From the NCBI GenBank assembly GCA_964468725.1, contig CAYXVU010000035.1, forward strand, positions 1 through 36,730: a DNA stretch of 36,730 bases, written 5' to 3'. The DNA comes from CAYXVU01 sp964468725. Its GTDB lineage: Bacteria > Acidobacteriota > Blastocatellia > UBA7656. The notes under the pieces were generated by a model. It ran no database searches, was not told the DNA's origin, and saw only the letters and a list, made by a program, of their open reading frames with translations. Below, in pieces: positions 1 to 8,226 of this stretch. The position numbers were made by a program, and so were the translations under genes. Each line of letters opens with the position of its first letter. Within the stretch, counting starts at the first letter, position 1.

Positions 1-134
1 CCGTTGGAAACAAGTGCTCGGCATTCCAAAATAGTTCGCTAAAAAACTGTCCGAGCGCTTTCTATTCAAAGCTGAGAGAGTCGCTTGCAAATTTCTTCTA
101 TTCGTTTCCGGCAGGAAAAGTTTTACAGAAATAG

Positions 135-163
135 TTGCAACTCAATCACTTTGGGTTTAGCAT
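135..163 (+). promoter_or_regulatory. Candidate sigma70 promoter for rbfA
   Basis: TTGCAA at 135-140 and TAGCAT at 158-163 are separated by exactly 17 bases, and the rbfA start follows 41 bases later. The rest of the stretch before rbfA (1-134) shows no gene. The match is good but not perfect, and it was found by eye. Confidence 0.45.
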
Positions 164-204
164 ATCGAGTTTAATTCGTACCCTGTAAACCTGTCAGAGG
201 GCCT

Positions 205-582
205 ATGCAACATCGAAGACCGGAACGACTCGCCGAACAGATACGAGAAGAGGTCTCTCTCATACTCGGTGGCGAGGTTGAAGACCCGCGCATTGGGTTT
301 GTCACGGTGACCGATGCAGAAGTCAGTCCTGATTTACGTTACGCCAAAGTATTCGTTTCCGTGCTCGGCGACGCAGCACAGATCAGAGAGTCTATGTCCG
401 CCCTCAACCATGCAGCAGGCTTTATTCGCGTCAAACTCGGTGCTGCTTTACGCATCAAGCGCACACCAGAGTTACGCTTTGTTCACGACGATACAGTGCA
501 ATCGGCAGCACGCATCGAAGAGCTATTACATGAGGAGGTAAGCAAAGCGAAGGAGAGAGAGATTAAAGCAGAATTCGAATAA
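205..582 (+). CDS. rbfA: 30S ribosome-binding factor RbfA
   Basis: RbfA is a small KH-like protein that binds the 30S subunit and helps late 16S rRNA maturation and cold adaptation. The 125-residue protein has the family's hallmark opening (RRPERLAEQIREEVSLIL) followed by DPRIGFVTVTDAEVSPDLRY near residues 27-46, and the AKVFVSVLG strand. Its length is normal for the family. The ATG is preceded by a purine-rich AGAGGG. The NrnA-type phosphoesterase follows on the same strand, as in the common infB-rbfA-nrnA-truB cluster, though neither infB nor truB lies in this window. Identification is secure. Confidence 0.95.
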   Translation: MQHRRPERLAEQIREEVSLILGGEVEDPRIGFVTVTDAEVSPDLRYAKVFVSVLGDAAQIRESMSALNHAAGFIRVKLGAALRIKRTPELRFVHDDTVQSAARIEELLHEEVSKAKEREIKAEFE

Positions 583-615
583 CGCAGATTCTCTTCTTTG
601 CCCGTTGAATCAACC

Positions 616-1581
616 ATGTTGGGTCAAGTAGTAGAACTCATCGAACAGAAGCAAAGTTTTTTGATAACCTCACACATTCGACCGGACGGCGACGGGTTGG
701 GTTCGGGGCTAGCGCTCTACTGGATGCTACGCCATTTAGAGAAAGAGGTAGAAGTCGTTCTCTGTGACCGCGTGCCGCCGATCTACACGATTTTGCCCGG
801 GTCTGACCACATCTTTGTCCAGCCTGATCTGACAAAGACCTATGATGCCGCCTTTATCATCGAATGTAGTGATGTCGAACGTCCAGGGTTGCCAAGCCTC
901 AAAGATCAATTCGTCGTTAACATCGACCACCACTCCACAACCATCCCCTTCGGCAATATCAATTGGATTGACCCGACGGCGGCGGCGGTCGGGGAGATGG
1001 TTTTTAACCTCTGCAAAGCACTCGGCGTTGAAGTGACCAAAGAGATTGCCGAATGCATCTACACAGCACTGCTTACGGACACCGGCAGCTTCCATTTTTC
1101 CAATACCACCGAACGCACCTTAAAGATTGCCTCTGAGTTGGTCAGACGAGGGGTCGAACCGGCGCGCATTTCGCAGGCCTTGTTCTACTCCTATCCGTTC
1201 GCAAAAATCCGCCTGTTGGGGACGGTTCTTTCTACCATCCAACGTGACGAATCCGGGCGCATCGCTTGGGTCATGATGGATCGGGAGATGATGGAAGAGG
1301 TTGGCGCTGAAGAAGAGGATTCCGATGGCATCGTCAACCATGCGCTGTCCATTGCCGAAGTCGAGGCTGTCGCCTTCTTCAAAGAGTTATCGCCGAGTAA
1401 TTATCGCATTAGCCTTCGATCTAAAGGGAAAGTCAACGTGGCCAAAGTGGCCGAAACCTTTGGCGGCGGCGGCCACCGAAACGCTGCCGGTTGTCGGGTT
1501 GTCGGAAATTATTCGGAAGTTCGACGACAAGTCATTGAAGGTTTACAGATGGCTCTCGGCGTCGTACCGGTTCCGGCTTAA
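616..1581 (+). CDS. nrnA: NrnA-type DHH/DHHA1 phosphoesterase (nanoRNase / pAp phosphatase family)
   Basis: Members of this family degrade short oligoribonucleotides from the 5' end, and often 3'-phosphoadenosine 5'-phosphate, with Mn2+ bound by DHH motifs. Visible motifs are SHIRPDGDGLGS (motif I), NIDHHSTT (the DHH signature), a TDTGSFHFSNT segment, and the C-terminal DHHA1 substrate loop GGGGHRNAAGC. At about 321 residues the length is typical. No start has a good ribosome-binding site: I chose the ATG at 616, and an in-frame TTG at 598 would add six residues. It lies 33 bases after rbfA and is probably co-transcribed. The usual next gene, truB, is absent; a gene on the opposite strand follows. 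Confidence 0.92.
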   Translation: MLGQVVELIEQKQSFLITSHIRPDGDGLGSGLALYWMLRHLEKEVEVVLCDRVPPIYTILPGSDHIFVQPDLTKTYDAAFIIECSDVERPGLPSLKDQFVVNIDHHSTTIPFGNINWIDPTAAAVGEMVFNLCKALGVEVTKEIAECIYTALLTDTGSFHFSNTTERTLKIASELVRRGVEPARISQALFYSYPFAKIRLLGTVLSTIQRDESGRIAWVMMDREMMEEVGAEEEDSDGIVNHALSIAEVEAVAFFKELSPSNYRISLRSKGKVNVAKVAETFGGGGHRNAAGCRVVGNYSEVRRQVIEGLQMALGVVPVPA

Positions 1582-1593
1582 TAGGGATTTGTA

Positions 1594-1625
1594 GAGAGGA
1601 GCATAGGTCGAGATGCGCTCCTCTC
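1594..1625. terminator. Hairpin between convergent genes
   Basis: GAGAGGAGC (1594-1602) pairs perfectly with GCTCCTCTC (1617-1625) around a 14-base loop. It sits between the ends of the nrnA-type gene and the convergent hydrolase gene and could serve both directions. There is no clear U-tract on either side. Confidence 0.5.
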
Positions 1626-1640
1626 ACCGACAAACCGGCA

Positions 1641-2324
1641 TTATAAATTCTGTTTGAGAAATTGGTTTACGCTTGACCAAGCATCGGCTGCTGCCGCTTG
1701 ATCATACGCTTCCGTTCGCGTGTCATTGAAAAAGGCATGGCCGACTCCGCTATAGACTTTCACTTCGCCAGCTTTATGATGTTTCGCCAGCCCCTCTTTC
1801 AACTGATTCATCTTTTCCTGGGTAATCCAGAAATCATTTTCTGCACCGATGAATAACACGGGTGCAGAGAGTCTCTGTAGTTCCTCATCGCTGGGAATAT
1901 CGCCATAAAACGGCGCAGAGGCCTTAATTCTATCGTTATAGCAAGCCAGCAAGAGTGAATACGATCCTCCCATGCAAAACCCGGTTACCGCAATCTTGTC
2001 ACTGTCAACATCATCGCGGCTCTTGAGATAGCCTACAGCTCCATTCAACGTCTCTAACGCATAGCTTTTATCAAGCCCTTGCATCAACTGTCCGGCCTCT
2101 GAAGGGTCTTTCGTAGCCTTGCCATCGTACAAATCGGGCGCAAGAACGATATAGCCCTCATCGGCAAATCGTCCTGCTACGTCTTTGATGTGGTCATTCA
2201 GCCCCCACCATTCATGAATGACGATCAGACCGGGCAATTTGTCGCCTTCGCGTGCGCCAGCAAGATAACCTTTTGCGGTGCGTCCCGCCGCTTGAAATTC
2301 AATCATGCTTCCTTTTGCAACCAT
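1641..2324 (-). CDS. Dienelactone hydrolase family protein
   Basis: This is an alpha/beta hydrolase of the DLH family (227 residues, normal length), whose founding member opens the dienelactone ring in chlorocatechol degradation; most homologues have unknown substrates. The Cys-Asp-His triad is complete: Cys117 in GFCMGG, Asp164 in GAENDFW and His196 in GVGHAF. Glu38 in HEWWG matches the family's conserved glutamate. There is no signal peptide, so it should be cytoplasmic. The start is well supported by GGAGG six bases before the ATG. No aromatic-degradation genes are nearby, so the substrate cannot be inferred; a general carboxylic ester hydrolase is possible. Confidence 0.9.
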   Translation of the reverse strand: MVAKGSMIEFQAAGRTAKGYLAGAREGDKLPGLIVIHEWWGLNDHIKDVAGRFADEGYIVLAPDLYDGKATKDPSEAGQLMQGLDKSYALETLNGAVGYLKSRDDVDSDKIAVTGFCMGGSYSLLLACYNDRIKASAPFYGDIPSDEELQRLSAPVLFIGAENDFWITQEKMNQLKEGLAKHHKAGEVKVYSGVGHAFFNDTRTEAYDQAAAADAWSSVNQFLKQNL

Positions 2325-2347
2325 AATTTTCCTCCGTCAATGATTAC

Positions 2348-2360
2348 TCGTTCGAAACGA
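2348..2360. promoter_or_regulatory. Short palindrome upstream of the hydrolase gene
   Basis: TCGTT-CGA-AACGA forms a 5-bp inverted repeat just upstream of the ribosome-binding site of the DLH gene. It could be an operator, but it is short enough to be chance. Confidence 0.15.
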
Positions 2361-2370
2361 ATTCTCCCTC

Positions 2371-2400
2371 AAAACAAAGGGCGGATTGAAGTCCGCCCTT
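2371..2400 (-). terminator. Rho-independent terminator of the resB-ccsA operon
   Basis: On the minus strand a perfect 9-bp stem (AAGGGCGGA / TCCGCCCTT) with a 6-base loop is followed by TTTGTTTT. It lies about 30 bases past the ccsA stop and before the start of the downstream hydrolase gene. Confidence 0.85.
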
Positions 2401-2429
2401 GTCATTCGAATATCGGCCTTTCTTACTTA

Positions 2430-4025
2430 TCACGCGTAGGAGTGCAGTCCCGGCAATAGGTAGCTAACTCCCAACCAAGTGAAGATGACCAGCGCGAATC
2501 CGAGCATCGCAAAGTAGGCGCTGCGACGTCCCCGCCATCCATGCGAGATACGCGTGTGTAGAAATCCTGCGTAAGCCATCCATGCGACCAGCGCGCCAGT
2601 CTCTTTCGAGTCCCATCCCCAATATCGCCCCCACGATTCATTCGCCCACACAGCGCCCGTGATGAGCAACATCGTCAAGAGCGGAAATGCCACTCCGACC
2701 GTGCGATAGAGCAGTGAGTCAATTTTGTTGAGCGATGGCAGCGCAGCCATCACATCTTGACGCCGCCACGAGAATAAGAGGGTCATCAGCAAAACGACAA
2801 ACAAGCCAATCAGACCGCCTAGTTCGACAGGGTTCGATTTGGTCTTAATCTGCAATTGCCCGGCGTTCATCTGTAGCCATTCGCGCCCGCTCTCGGTAGG
2901 ATTCGGCGAAGGCGGCATCTCCATCTCCACACGTCTTTCATCCAACCACTTACCGAATTTCACCTCATCTTGCGGCGAGATGAGCGCGGCGTGTTGCTGC
3001 GGAACTTTCAGTTGCTCGTTGACCTTACCAATACCAAACCAGATGGCAATCAGGACGATGGCTTGCAGCGCAACCGCCCCTTTCAGAGCCGTCCAGCCCC
3101 ATTTGCGCGCTTTCTCATCGGTGTTGAGTTTGTCTATAACAAAGAGCGAAAGCGCACCCACAAGAGCAATCAGCGTCAACACCATTAAAGGGCCGACGAA
3201 TGGTAAACTCGCGCGCACCGGCAAGGCCATTTCGCCCATAAAGATAGCCAATCCGTATTCTTGATGCAGCGGAATATAAAAGATTGACCCCGCATGGCCA
3301 ATCGTCAAATAGATCAGCAAACCGAAGAAGACTGCCCCGATGGCAACCGACTCTGAACTGATCCCGTCCTTCAGCAAATAGGCGAATGCCAAACCGAAAC
3401 TCACCAGACAGACGCCATAGCCGATGGTCGCAATCGAAACGTGTATCGGACGCCAGTAGCTATCCAAGACCGGTTGTAAGGTGACGATCTCATTGCCCAA
3501 AAAGACGCCGAGCGTGAGGATGACGCTGAGGATGGGCAGCGACATAGCGCCAAGAAAGCGATATTGCGGCTTTCGAATGATAATCAGCGTCGCCAGCCCT
3601 GCTCCGGCAACAAAGCCAATCGTCAGAGCGTAAAGGTTATCGAGCGGAAAGTACCGCCACACTCCGTTGATGCCCTCTTTCCAGCCCTCTTTATCACCGG
3701 CTTCGATCCAGCGCATCATCCAGCCCGTTAGATTGAAGCAGTATCCCATTGCTGTCGTCAGCAATCCGAGTTTGTATAACACTTCTTCTTTGACAAAGAG
3801 GTTGGTGACCAGCAATACCGCCGCGCTGAGATAGCAGATCAGGGCGAGCATAGTGAGCGCGCCTTCATTGAGAAAGACCGTACGCCCCATATTCAACCGC
3901 ATTAAGTTGAAGACGGCGGCCAGGGCGATGGGAAGAATGACCGGCCAGAACCCCCAAATCTTTTTCGCCAGACTCAGTTCGATCTCCGGTATGGCCAACT
4001 CGGCTTGTTTGATTGCTCTACTCAT
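2430..4025 (-). CDS. ccsA: Cytochrome c biogenesis protein CcsA/ResC (System II haem handling)
   Basis: With ResB, CcsA forms the System II synthetase that exports haem and ligates it to apocytochrome c outside the membrane. The diagnostic tryptophan-rich WWD segment is clear (WGRYWGWDSKETGALVAW, about residues 465-482). It is flanked by candidate haem-ligand histidines His195 (WRPIHVS) and His490 (GFLHTR). The 531-residue protein has about a dozen hydrophobic segments and is longer than many CcsA proteins. The extra length includes extra membrane helices at the N-terminus and a polar segment at about 334-399. Its ATG overlaps the end of resB by 8 bases and has GGGGA seven bases upstream, which indicates translational coupling. 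Confidence 0.93.
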   Translation of the reverse strand: MSRAIKQAELAIPEIELSLAKKIWGFWPVILPIALAAVFNLMRLNMGRTVFLNEGALTMLALICYLSAAVLLVTNLFVKEEVLYKLGLLTTAMGYCFNLTGWMMRWIEAGDKEGWKEGINGVWRYFPLDNLYALTIGFVAGAGLATLIIIRKPQYRFLGAMSLPILSVILTLGVFLGNEIVTLQPVLDSYWRPIHVSIATIGYGVCLVSFGLAFAYLLKDGISSESVAIGAVFFGLLIYLTIGHAGSIFYIPLHQEYGLAIFMGEMALPVRASLPFVGPLMVLTLIALVGALSLFVIDKLNTDEKARKWGWTALKGAVALQAIVLIAIWFGIGKVNEQLKVPQQHAALISPQDEVKFGKWLDERRVEMEMPPSPNPTESGREWLQMNAGQLQIKTKSNPVELGGLIGLFVVLLMTLLFSWRRQDVMAALPSLNKIDSLLYRTVGVAFPLLTMLLITGAVWANESWGRYWGWDSKETGALVAWMAYAGFLHTRISHGWRGRRSAYFAMLGFALVIFTWLGVSYLLPGLHSYA

Positions 4026-5661
4026 CTTGGTTCCCCTCTCCGGTCACGGATTCGACCAGGGTGTTGAATCGCGTCTCGAACGAGGTGCGATTTCGATTGG
4101 TGTTCCCCCCCATATAGACTTTTGCCTGATGATTGTCAGGTTCGATGACAGCCCAGACTCGTTGATGGGACAGAAAGAAAACGAAACAGAGCGCCGCGCA
4201 TAATAAGGTGAAGCCGACATACACAGGCGTGCGTCCGGGATCGTACTGCACAGCAAGCGTATGACCGAGCGCGACCTTCTCGAACTCTGTCAGAATCGTT
4301 TTGTGGCCATTCACCAGCAACAGGTTTTCGCCTTGATTATCCTTCGCGGCCTCCGGCGCTTTATAAAAGTTGTCGGCCTCACGAGGATTGACGGCGAAGA
4401 CAACTTGCCGCGTGCCATCCGTTTTTGTGATCGTCAATTGTGCGACGGGGTTATTGTAATCGGCGCTGATTGTGCCCGGCTGCCCCTCTTGCATCCTGAA
4501 GTCGCAGAAGAAATCGGTGTAATCAACTTTGCCGATTCCCGGAACTTCAGCCGAGCCATTACGCTGGATGGTTGCAGTGATCGGTTCGCCGCCCGCAACC
4601 GGTTGAAACGCGACGCGAATAGCACGCGCATTACCAATGGGAGTGAATTGCGACTGAAAGAAGCGATACCCGCCAAGCGTCGTATGAATCACATTGTCAA
4701 TGGCGCTGGGCACGGAAGTACCCGCAACCGTACTGATGCGCGGTGGTTCCGCTCCCTTAATATCGAAGGGATTATTCATATGAACGAGGGCAGGCGTTTC
4801 GCGTCCGCCATCTTTCACCTTGATATAGCTCAACCAGTCAATCGTGTTTTGGGCTTCCAGTCCGCCTTCGGGGCGAATCAGCTTTTGCTGCAAGTCCGTA
4901 CATTCAACTTGAAAGGGCACGGTCGCTTGCCCCGTGCGCGGCCCGTCGAGCGTCATCTCGAATGTCGTAAAGGCGTTGGTCGTTTCGCCCGGGGTGATCT
5001 GCATCATCCCGCCCATGCCATAACGCGCAGTCAGAAAGCCGCCAAAGAAGATAGTCAGCAACGCAACGTGTACGATGTAAGCGCCGAGCCGATTCGTCAC
5101 ATTGCGTTGTGCGAATACGGTGAGCCGATCATTGTCTTCGGTGATTTTTGCTTTGAAGCCATGCTGACGCCATGCCGCTTTGATCTTTTCTGCAACCTCT
5201 TTCGGTTTGCCCGCGAGCGCCGTCTCTTTGCTGAAATTCTGCGCGCGAATGAAATTGGGCGAAGCGATGAGCTTAGGGTTTTTGATGTACTGCCAAGCCG
5301 TAGGAAAGCGATCAATCGAAGCGAGAATGATATTCAACCCGGTGACGGCCATCAGCAGGTTGAAATACCATGAGTGGTAAATATCGAAGAAGCCAAGATA
5401 ACCGAAGATCAAACGCTGGGCAGGGGTGATTTCACGATAATACTTTTCAAACCCATCTACATCCTTCTGCATGATGAGCATGCCAATCATGCAACAGATC
5501 AGCAAGATGCTGAGCATGACGACACCGAAGCGCGTCGAACTGAGCAGACTGAGGAGTTTATCAAGGATGGAATCGCCCTTCTTTGGCCTGACCTTGACCG
5601 CTGCATCACTGGCGGTCTCGGCTTTTCGTTGCACAGATACATCTTGCTCTGAAGTTGCCAT
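4018..5661 (-). CDS. resB: Cytochrome c biogenesis protein ResB
   Basis: ResB is the partner of CcsA/ResC in System II cytochrome c maturation; it holds the apocytochrome and helps deliver haem. The protein has the family layout: a polar N-terminal tail, membrane helices near residues 45-65, 95-120 and 190-210, a large extracytoplasmic domain, and a last helix (GFTLLCAALCFVFFL) close to the C-terminus. I chose the ATG at 5661 (547 residues) because AAGGA lies six bases before it. An in-frame TTG at 5745 would fall inside the promoter -10 region and has no ribosome-binding site. The gene overlaps ccsA by 8 bases. Confidence 0.92.
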   Translation of the reverse strand: MATSEQDVSVQRKAETASDAAVKVRPKKGDSILDKLLSLLSSTRFGVVMLSILLICCMIGMLIMQKDVDGFEKYYREITPAQRLIFGYLGFFDIYHSWYFNLLMAVTGLNIILASIDRFPTAWQYIKNPKLIASPNFIRAQNFSKETALAGKPKEVAEKIKAAWRQHGFKAKITEDNDRLTVFAQRNVTNRLGAYIVHVALLTIFFGGFLTARYGMGGMMQITPGETTNAFTTFEMTLDGPRTGQATVPFQVECTDLQQKLIRPEGGLEAQNTIDWLSYIKVKDGGRETPALVHMNNPFDIKGAEPPRISTVAGTSVPSAIDNVIHTTLGGYRFFQSQFTPIGNARAIRVAFQPVAGGEPITATIQRNGSAEVPGIGKVDYTDFFCDFRMQEGQPGTISADYNNPVAQLTITKTDGTRQVVFAVNPREADNFYKAPEAAKDNQGENLLLVNGHKTILTEFEKVALGHTLAVQYDPGRTPVYVGFTLLCAALCFVFFLSHQRVWAVIEPDNHQAKVYMGGNTNRNRTSFETRFNTLVESVTGEGNQDE

Positions 5662-5735
5662 ATTAGTCCTTAACTTGTTAATCCGGCGTGAGTGAATTGC
5701 GCGCCCTAACTTAGGCTCGTCCTGAAACCAGTTGG

Positions 5736-5764
5736 ATTCTAACAATGCCCAAATAGCGTGTCAA
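5736..5764 (-). promoter_or_regulatory. Sigma70-type promoter of resB-ccsA
   Basis: Reading the minus strand, a consensus TTGACA (5759-5764) and TAGAAT (5736-5741) are spaced by exactly 17 bases. Transcription would begin near 5729, giving a leader of about 70 bases before the chosen resB ATG at 5661. This is the best promoter match in the window. Confidence 0.75.
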
Positions 5765-5798
5765 CGAAGCGATACCAGCCCCTTCTCCCTCCCTCTCC

Positions 5799-5996
5799 CT
5801 ACCTTTTTTTCGCCCGAAAATAGAAGAAATATGCCCCAACCCACACCCCCAATCCGACGACACAGAGGAGGCCGACGATAAGAGAAAAGAGGCCATAGCC
5901 GCGATAGTAATTGTAGAAGTTGTAAGCCGCGACCAACAATATCAACAGCCCATACTGAAACAACATGCGCATCATCTGGCGATCTTCTTTCTGCAT
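5799..5996 (-). CDS. Small two-helix membrane protein, function unknown
   Basis: The 65-residue product has two hydrophobic stretches, about residues 12-25 (YGLLILLVAAYNFY) and 36-57 (LFSLIVGLLCVVGLGVWVG), and a basic RAKKR tail typical of a short inner-membrane protein. A GAGGAG sits about 11 bases before the ATG. It lies between resB and the divergent uppP gene. I do not recognise the family. A role beside cytochrome c biogenesis is only positional guesswork, and the gene could be spurious given its size, although the membrane pattern and basic tail look genuine. Confidence 0.6.
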   Translation of the reverse strand: MQKEDRQMMRMLFQYGLLILLVAAYNFYNYYRGYGLFSLIVGLLCVVGLGVWVGAYFFYFRAKKR

Positions 5997-6021
5997 TTTG
6001 ACTTGCTCTCCTCACCCTCTG

Positions 6022-6052
6022 TTGACAGGCATGGCTTGCCGATTGATAGTAT
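6022..6052 (+). promoter_or_regulatory. Candidate promoter of uppP
   Basis: TTGACA at 6022-6027 is followed by TAGTAT at 6047-6052 (19-base spacer) or by the overlapping GATAGT at 6045-6050 (17-base spacer). The uppP start is at 6095. Confidence 0.55.
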
Positions 6053-6094
6053 CACACGCTTGAAAACCGGCAGCGAGAGGATGAAAACAAGTCC

Positions 6095-6952
6095 ATGACA
6101 ATATGGCAAGCGATTCTATTAGGATTGGTGCAGGGATTGACGGAGTTCATCCCCATCAGCAGTACCGCCCATTTAACCTTGACCGGGAAATTACTCGGTC
6201 TCATTCAACCGGAAAACCCGGCAGAGTGGACGGCCTTCATCGCCGTCATTCAACTCGGAACCCTCTTCGCCGTTATTGTTTACTTTTGGTCGGACATCTT
6301 CAAGATTACTCATGGCTTCATTGTCACCAACCTTGCCGCGCTGAAAAAGCAGAGTGTAGATGAAGAGGTTCGGTTGCAAGCAAAACTCGGATGGCTGGTG
6401 ATGATTGGCTCGTTACCGATTGCGATCATCGGTTTAGCCTTAAAAAAGGTGATTGAAGGTGCCTTGACAAAGAATCTGTGGGTCATCAGCTTTGGCTTGA
6501 TTGCTGTAGCCCTGTTGTTGGCTCTTGCAGAGGTTATCTCTTCGCAACAACGCAATATGTCCCGCCTCAAATTCTCTGACGCCCTATCGGTTGGGATCGC
6601 GCAAGTCTTCGCCTTGATTCCCGGTTTTTCCAGATCGGGAACGACCATTACAGCCGGTCTGTTTGTCGGACTAGACCGCCCAACCGCCGCGCGCTTCTCC
6701 TTTTTGCTCTCCATTCCAGCCATCGCCGCCAGCGGTATCCTGGAATTGATCGAAGTATTACGGGCACACCATGTGGATTGGCAATCTGTCGCCGTTGCAA
6801 CCATTGCGGCTGCAATCTCCGGCTATTTCTCCATTGAGTTTCTGCTCCGCTTTCTACAGAAATATTCTTCGTTTCTCTTTGTAAGCTATCGGGTAGTGTT
6901 GGGATTGATTCTGATCGGGCTGCTATTGAGTGGGCGAATTACCGCAAACTGA
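6095..6952 (+). CDS. uppP: Undecaprenyl-diphosphate phosphatase UppP/BacA
   Basis: UppP dephosphorylates undecaprenyl diphosphate to recycle the lipid carrier for peptidoglycan and other envelope glycans, and gives bacitracin resistance when overproduced. Both signature motifs are intact: QGLTEFIPISSTAH at residues 13-26, with catalytic Glu17, and PGFSRSGTT at residues 176-184, with its conserved Arg. The 285-residue polytopic protein is of normal length. A GAGAGG lies about 14 bases before the ATG, which is rather far. The gene ends nine bases from the end of the convergent S26 peptidase gene. Confidence 0.96.
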   Translation: MTIWQAILLGLVQGLTEFIPISSTAHLTLTGKLLGLIQPENPAEWTAFIAVIQLGTLFAVIVYFWSDIFKITHGFIVTNLAALKKQSVDEEVRLQAKLGWLVMIGSLPIAIIGLALKKVIEGALTKNLWVISFGLIAVALLLALAEVISSQQRNMSRLKFSDALSVGIAQVFALIPGFSRSGTTITAGLFVGLDRPTAARFSFLLSIPAIAASGILELIEVLRAHHVDWQSVAVATIAAAISGYFSIEFLLRFLQKYSSFLFVSYRVVLGLILIGLLLSGRITAN

Positions 6953-6961
6953 TCGGCGGCC

Positions 6962-7432
6962 TTATTTCTTCGGCCATAACCTCAACCGCCTCAGGGTAGC
7001 CTGTAGCCATTGCGTGAAGGTTTCACGCGGCTGATTGAGAGTAACCGACTCCCCGGCACGCTCAATCAGTTCGACCCGACCCAGTACTTTACTGAGAGCC
7101 ACCGGCGCATCGCTTTGTAAAGCCGCATCGCCTCGTGTGACAACGACCTTCTCCGCCGCCCCTCGTTCAATGCGAACGATGCGATGAATCACCGCCGTTT
7201 CAAATCGGGTTTGGATTAATACGATGTCGCCCTGCTTAACGAATTGGTCTTCGATAGGCGAGACAATGATGATGTCGCCATCTTCGATGGTCGGGCGCAT
7301 ACTGCTGCCGCTCATGCGGATTTCAGCGCGCAGCCCTTTGCTCAAAAAATCGCGCGCTTGCTCCAAAAAGTCAGGGGTTTCGAGTTTGACCTCTCGTCCG
7401 CGTTCCGCCTTTATACCATCATAGGCGCGCAT
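6962..7432 (-). CDS. S24/S26-family peptidase, signal-peptidase-like with Ser/His residues and no membrane anchor
   Basis: The fold is that of signal peptidase I. The box with the catalytic serine is present (SGSSMRPTIEDGD, Ser44), and GDIVLIQ and VVTRGDA match the later boxes. At the position of the general base it has His83 (AVIHRIV), as in SipW/ER-type enzymes, instead of the lysine of typical bacterial LepB. The 156 residues contain no convincing transmembrane helix at either end, so it is either soluble or peripherally bound through the basic, Trp- and Leu-rich C-terminal helix (WLQATLRRLRLWPKK). GGAG lies about nine bases before the ATG. Its substrate is unknown; a self-cleaving regulator is an alternative to a processing peptidase. 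Confidence 0.8.
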   Translation of the reverse strand: MRAYDGIKAERGREVKLETPDFLEQARDFLSKGLRAEIRMSGSSMRPTIEDGDIIIVSPIEDQFVKQGDIVLIQTRFETAVIHRIVRIERGAAEKVVVTRGDAALQSDAPVALSKVLGRVELIERAGESVTLNQPRETFTQWLQATLRRLRLWPKK

Positions 7433-7641
7433 TGCTGTTTCTCCGCTCGCTCCTGAAGTGAGATGTTGATCGGCACGTTACTCACCGATTGTCAGATGCC
7501 AAAACATCTTGCCCCAATCATAACCTAACCAACTCCCAAGGTGAAGATGAAAAGTCATTCAAATGACACGGCCAGAGAAAAAGCCGTCTCGTCACCCGGC
7601 CTTGCCTTTCTCGCCACCGCCAAACGTTCTTTGGCGCATCT
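7433..7641. other. Intergenic stretch
   Basis: This lies downstream of the lipoprotein gene and upstream of the S26 peptidase gene, both on the minus strand. The only structure seen is a weak hairpin, ACGGC (7567-7571) with GCCGT (7582-7586), whose minus-strand loop carries TTTTT. No gene is evident. Confidence 0.4.
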
Positions 7642-8199
7642 TCAAGAGCGTCTGCGAAAGATGGCCGTTCGGCTCGTGCCGCTCGTCATACGCAACTCTG
7701 ATCCATCAGGCGAAAGGCTGATGACATGGCGTTTGATAACCGGCGGATTTTGTGGCTTCCCTTTTGATCGTTGAATTCGTAAAACCAGGATGTCCGTGCC
7801 TTCGATGCTAAAATCGCCTGAATCCGTGTGGTCAACCTTGCCATCCAATTTGGACTCTCGCTGAAAGCTCCCATCGGCACGAAACTCAATCAACGTTTCC
7901 ACTTGGCTGCGAATGATGGTCACTTGCTCTTTTTGCTGCACTTCCGTCAACGCATATTTGCCTAACAAAACGGGAGGGGCGGGGAGTCCCGGCGAGGAAG
8001 GCGCGGGCTGGGTATTTGAATTTCCTCCGCTCACAGAAGGAGATGGCGTAGCGGATTGTGCCCCGCTAGTTGACGGGGTCACCGCGTGGCGATTTGCATT
8101 GCTCTCAGCGGGAGCCGTTGGTGGTTTGGTGCATCCCGATAGGAAAGTGGCAATCAGGAGGATCAAGGTAATACGATAGCCTATCTCTTTGTTTTTCAT
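7642..8199 (-). CDS. Putative lipoprotein, function unknown
   Basis: A basic N-terminus, a hydrophobic stretch (ITLILLIATF) and a lipobox LSGC (Cys23 from the chosen start) predict a lipid-anchored, exported protein. A Pro/Ser/Thr/Asn-rich linker covers about residues 25-75. A C-terminal domain of about 100 residues follows, reading GKYALTEVQQ, then FRADGSFQRES and GDFSIEGTDI. This resembles small beta-barrel lipoproteins that describe a growth of signal with 'Dgsf' strands, but I cannot name the family. The start was chosen for GAGAG shortly upstream; ATGs at 8211 and 8220 are also in frame. The gene follows the HEAT-repeat gene with almost no gap and is surely in its operon. Confidence 0.82.
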   Translation of the reverse strand: MKNKEIGYRITLILLIATFLSGCTKPPTAPAESNANRHAVTPSTSGAQSATPSPSVSGGNSNTQPAPSSPGLPAPPVLLGKYALTEVQQKEQVTIIRSQVETLIEFRADGSFQRESKLDGKVDHTDSGDFSIEGTDILVLRIQRSKGKPQNPPVIKRHVISLSPDGSELRMTSGTSRTAIFRRRS

Positions 8200-8226
8200 T
8201 GCGTCTCTCATCTTCAACATTTCAGT

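Noticed and set aside
4261..5373. 370-codon plus-strand frame opposite resB
   Set aside because: It is antisense to the clearly identified resB gene, has no recognisable domains and has no ribosome-binding site of note.
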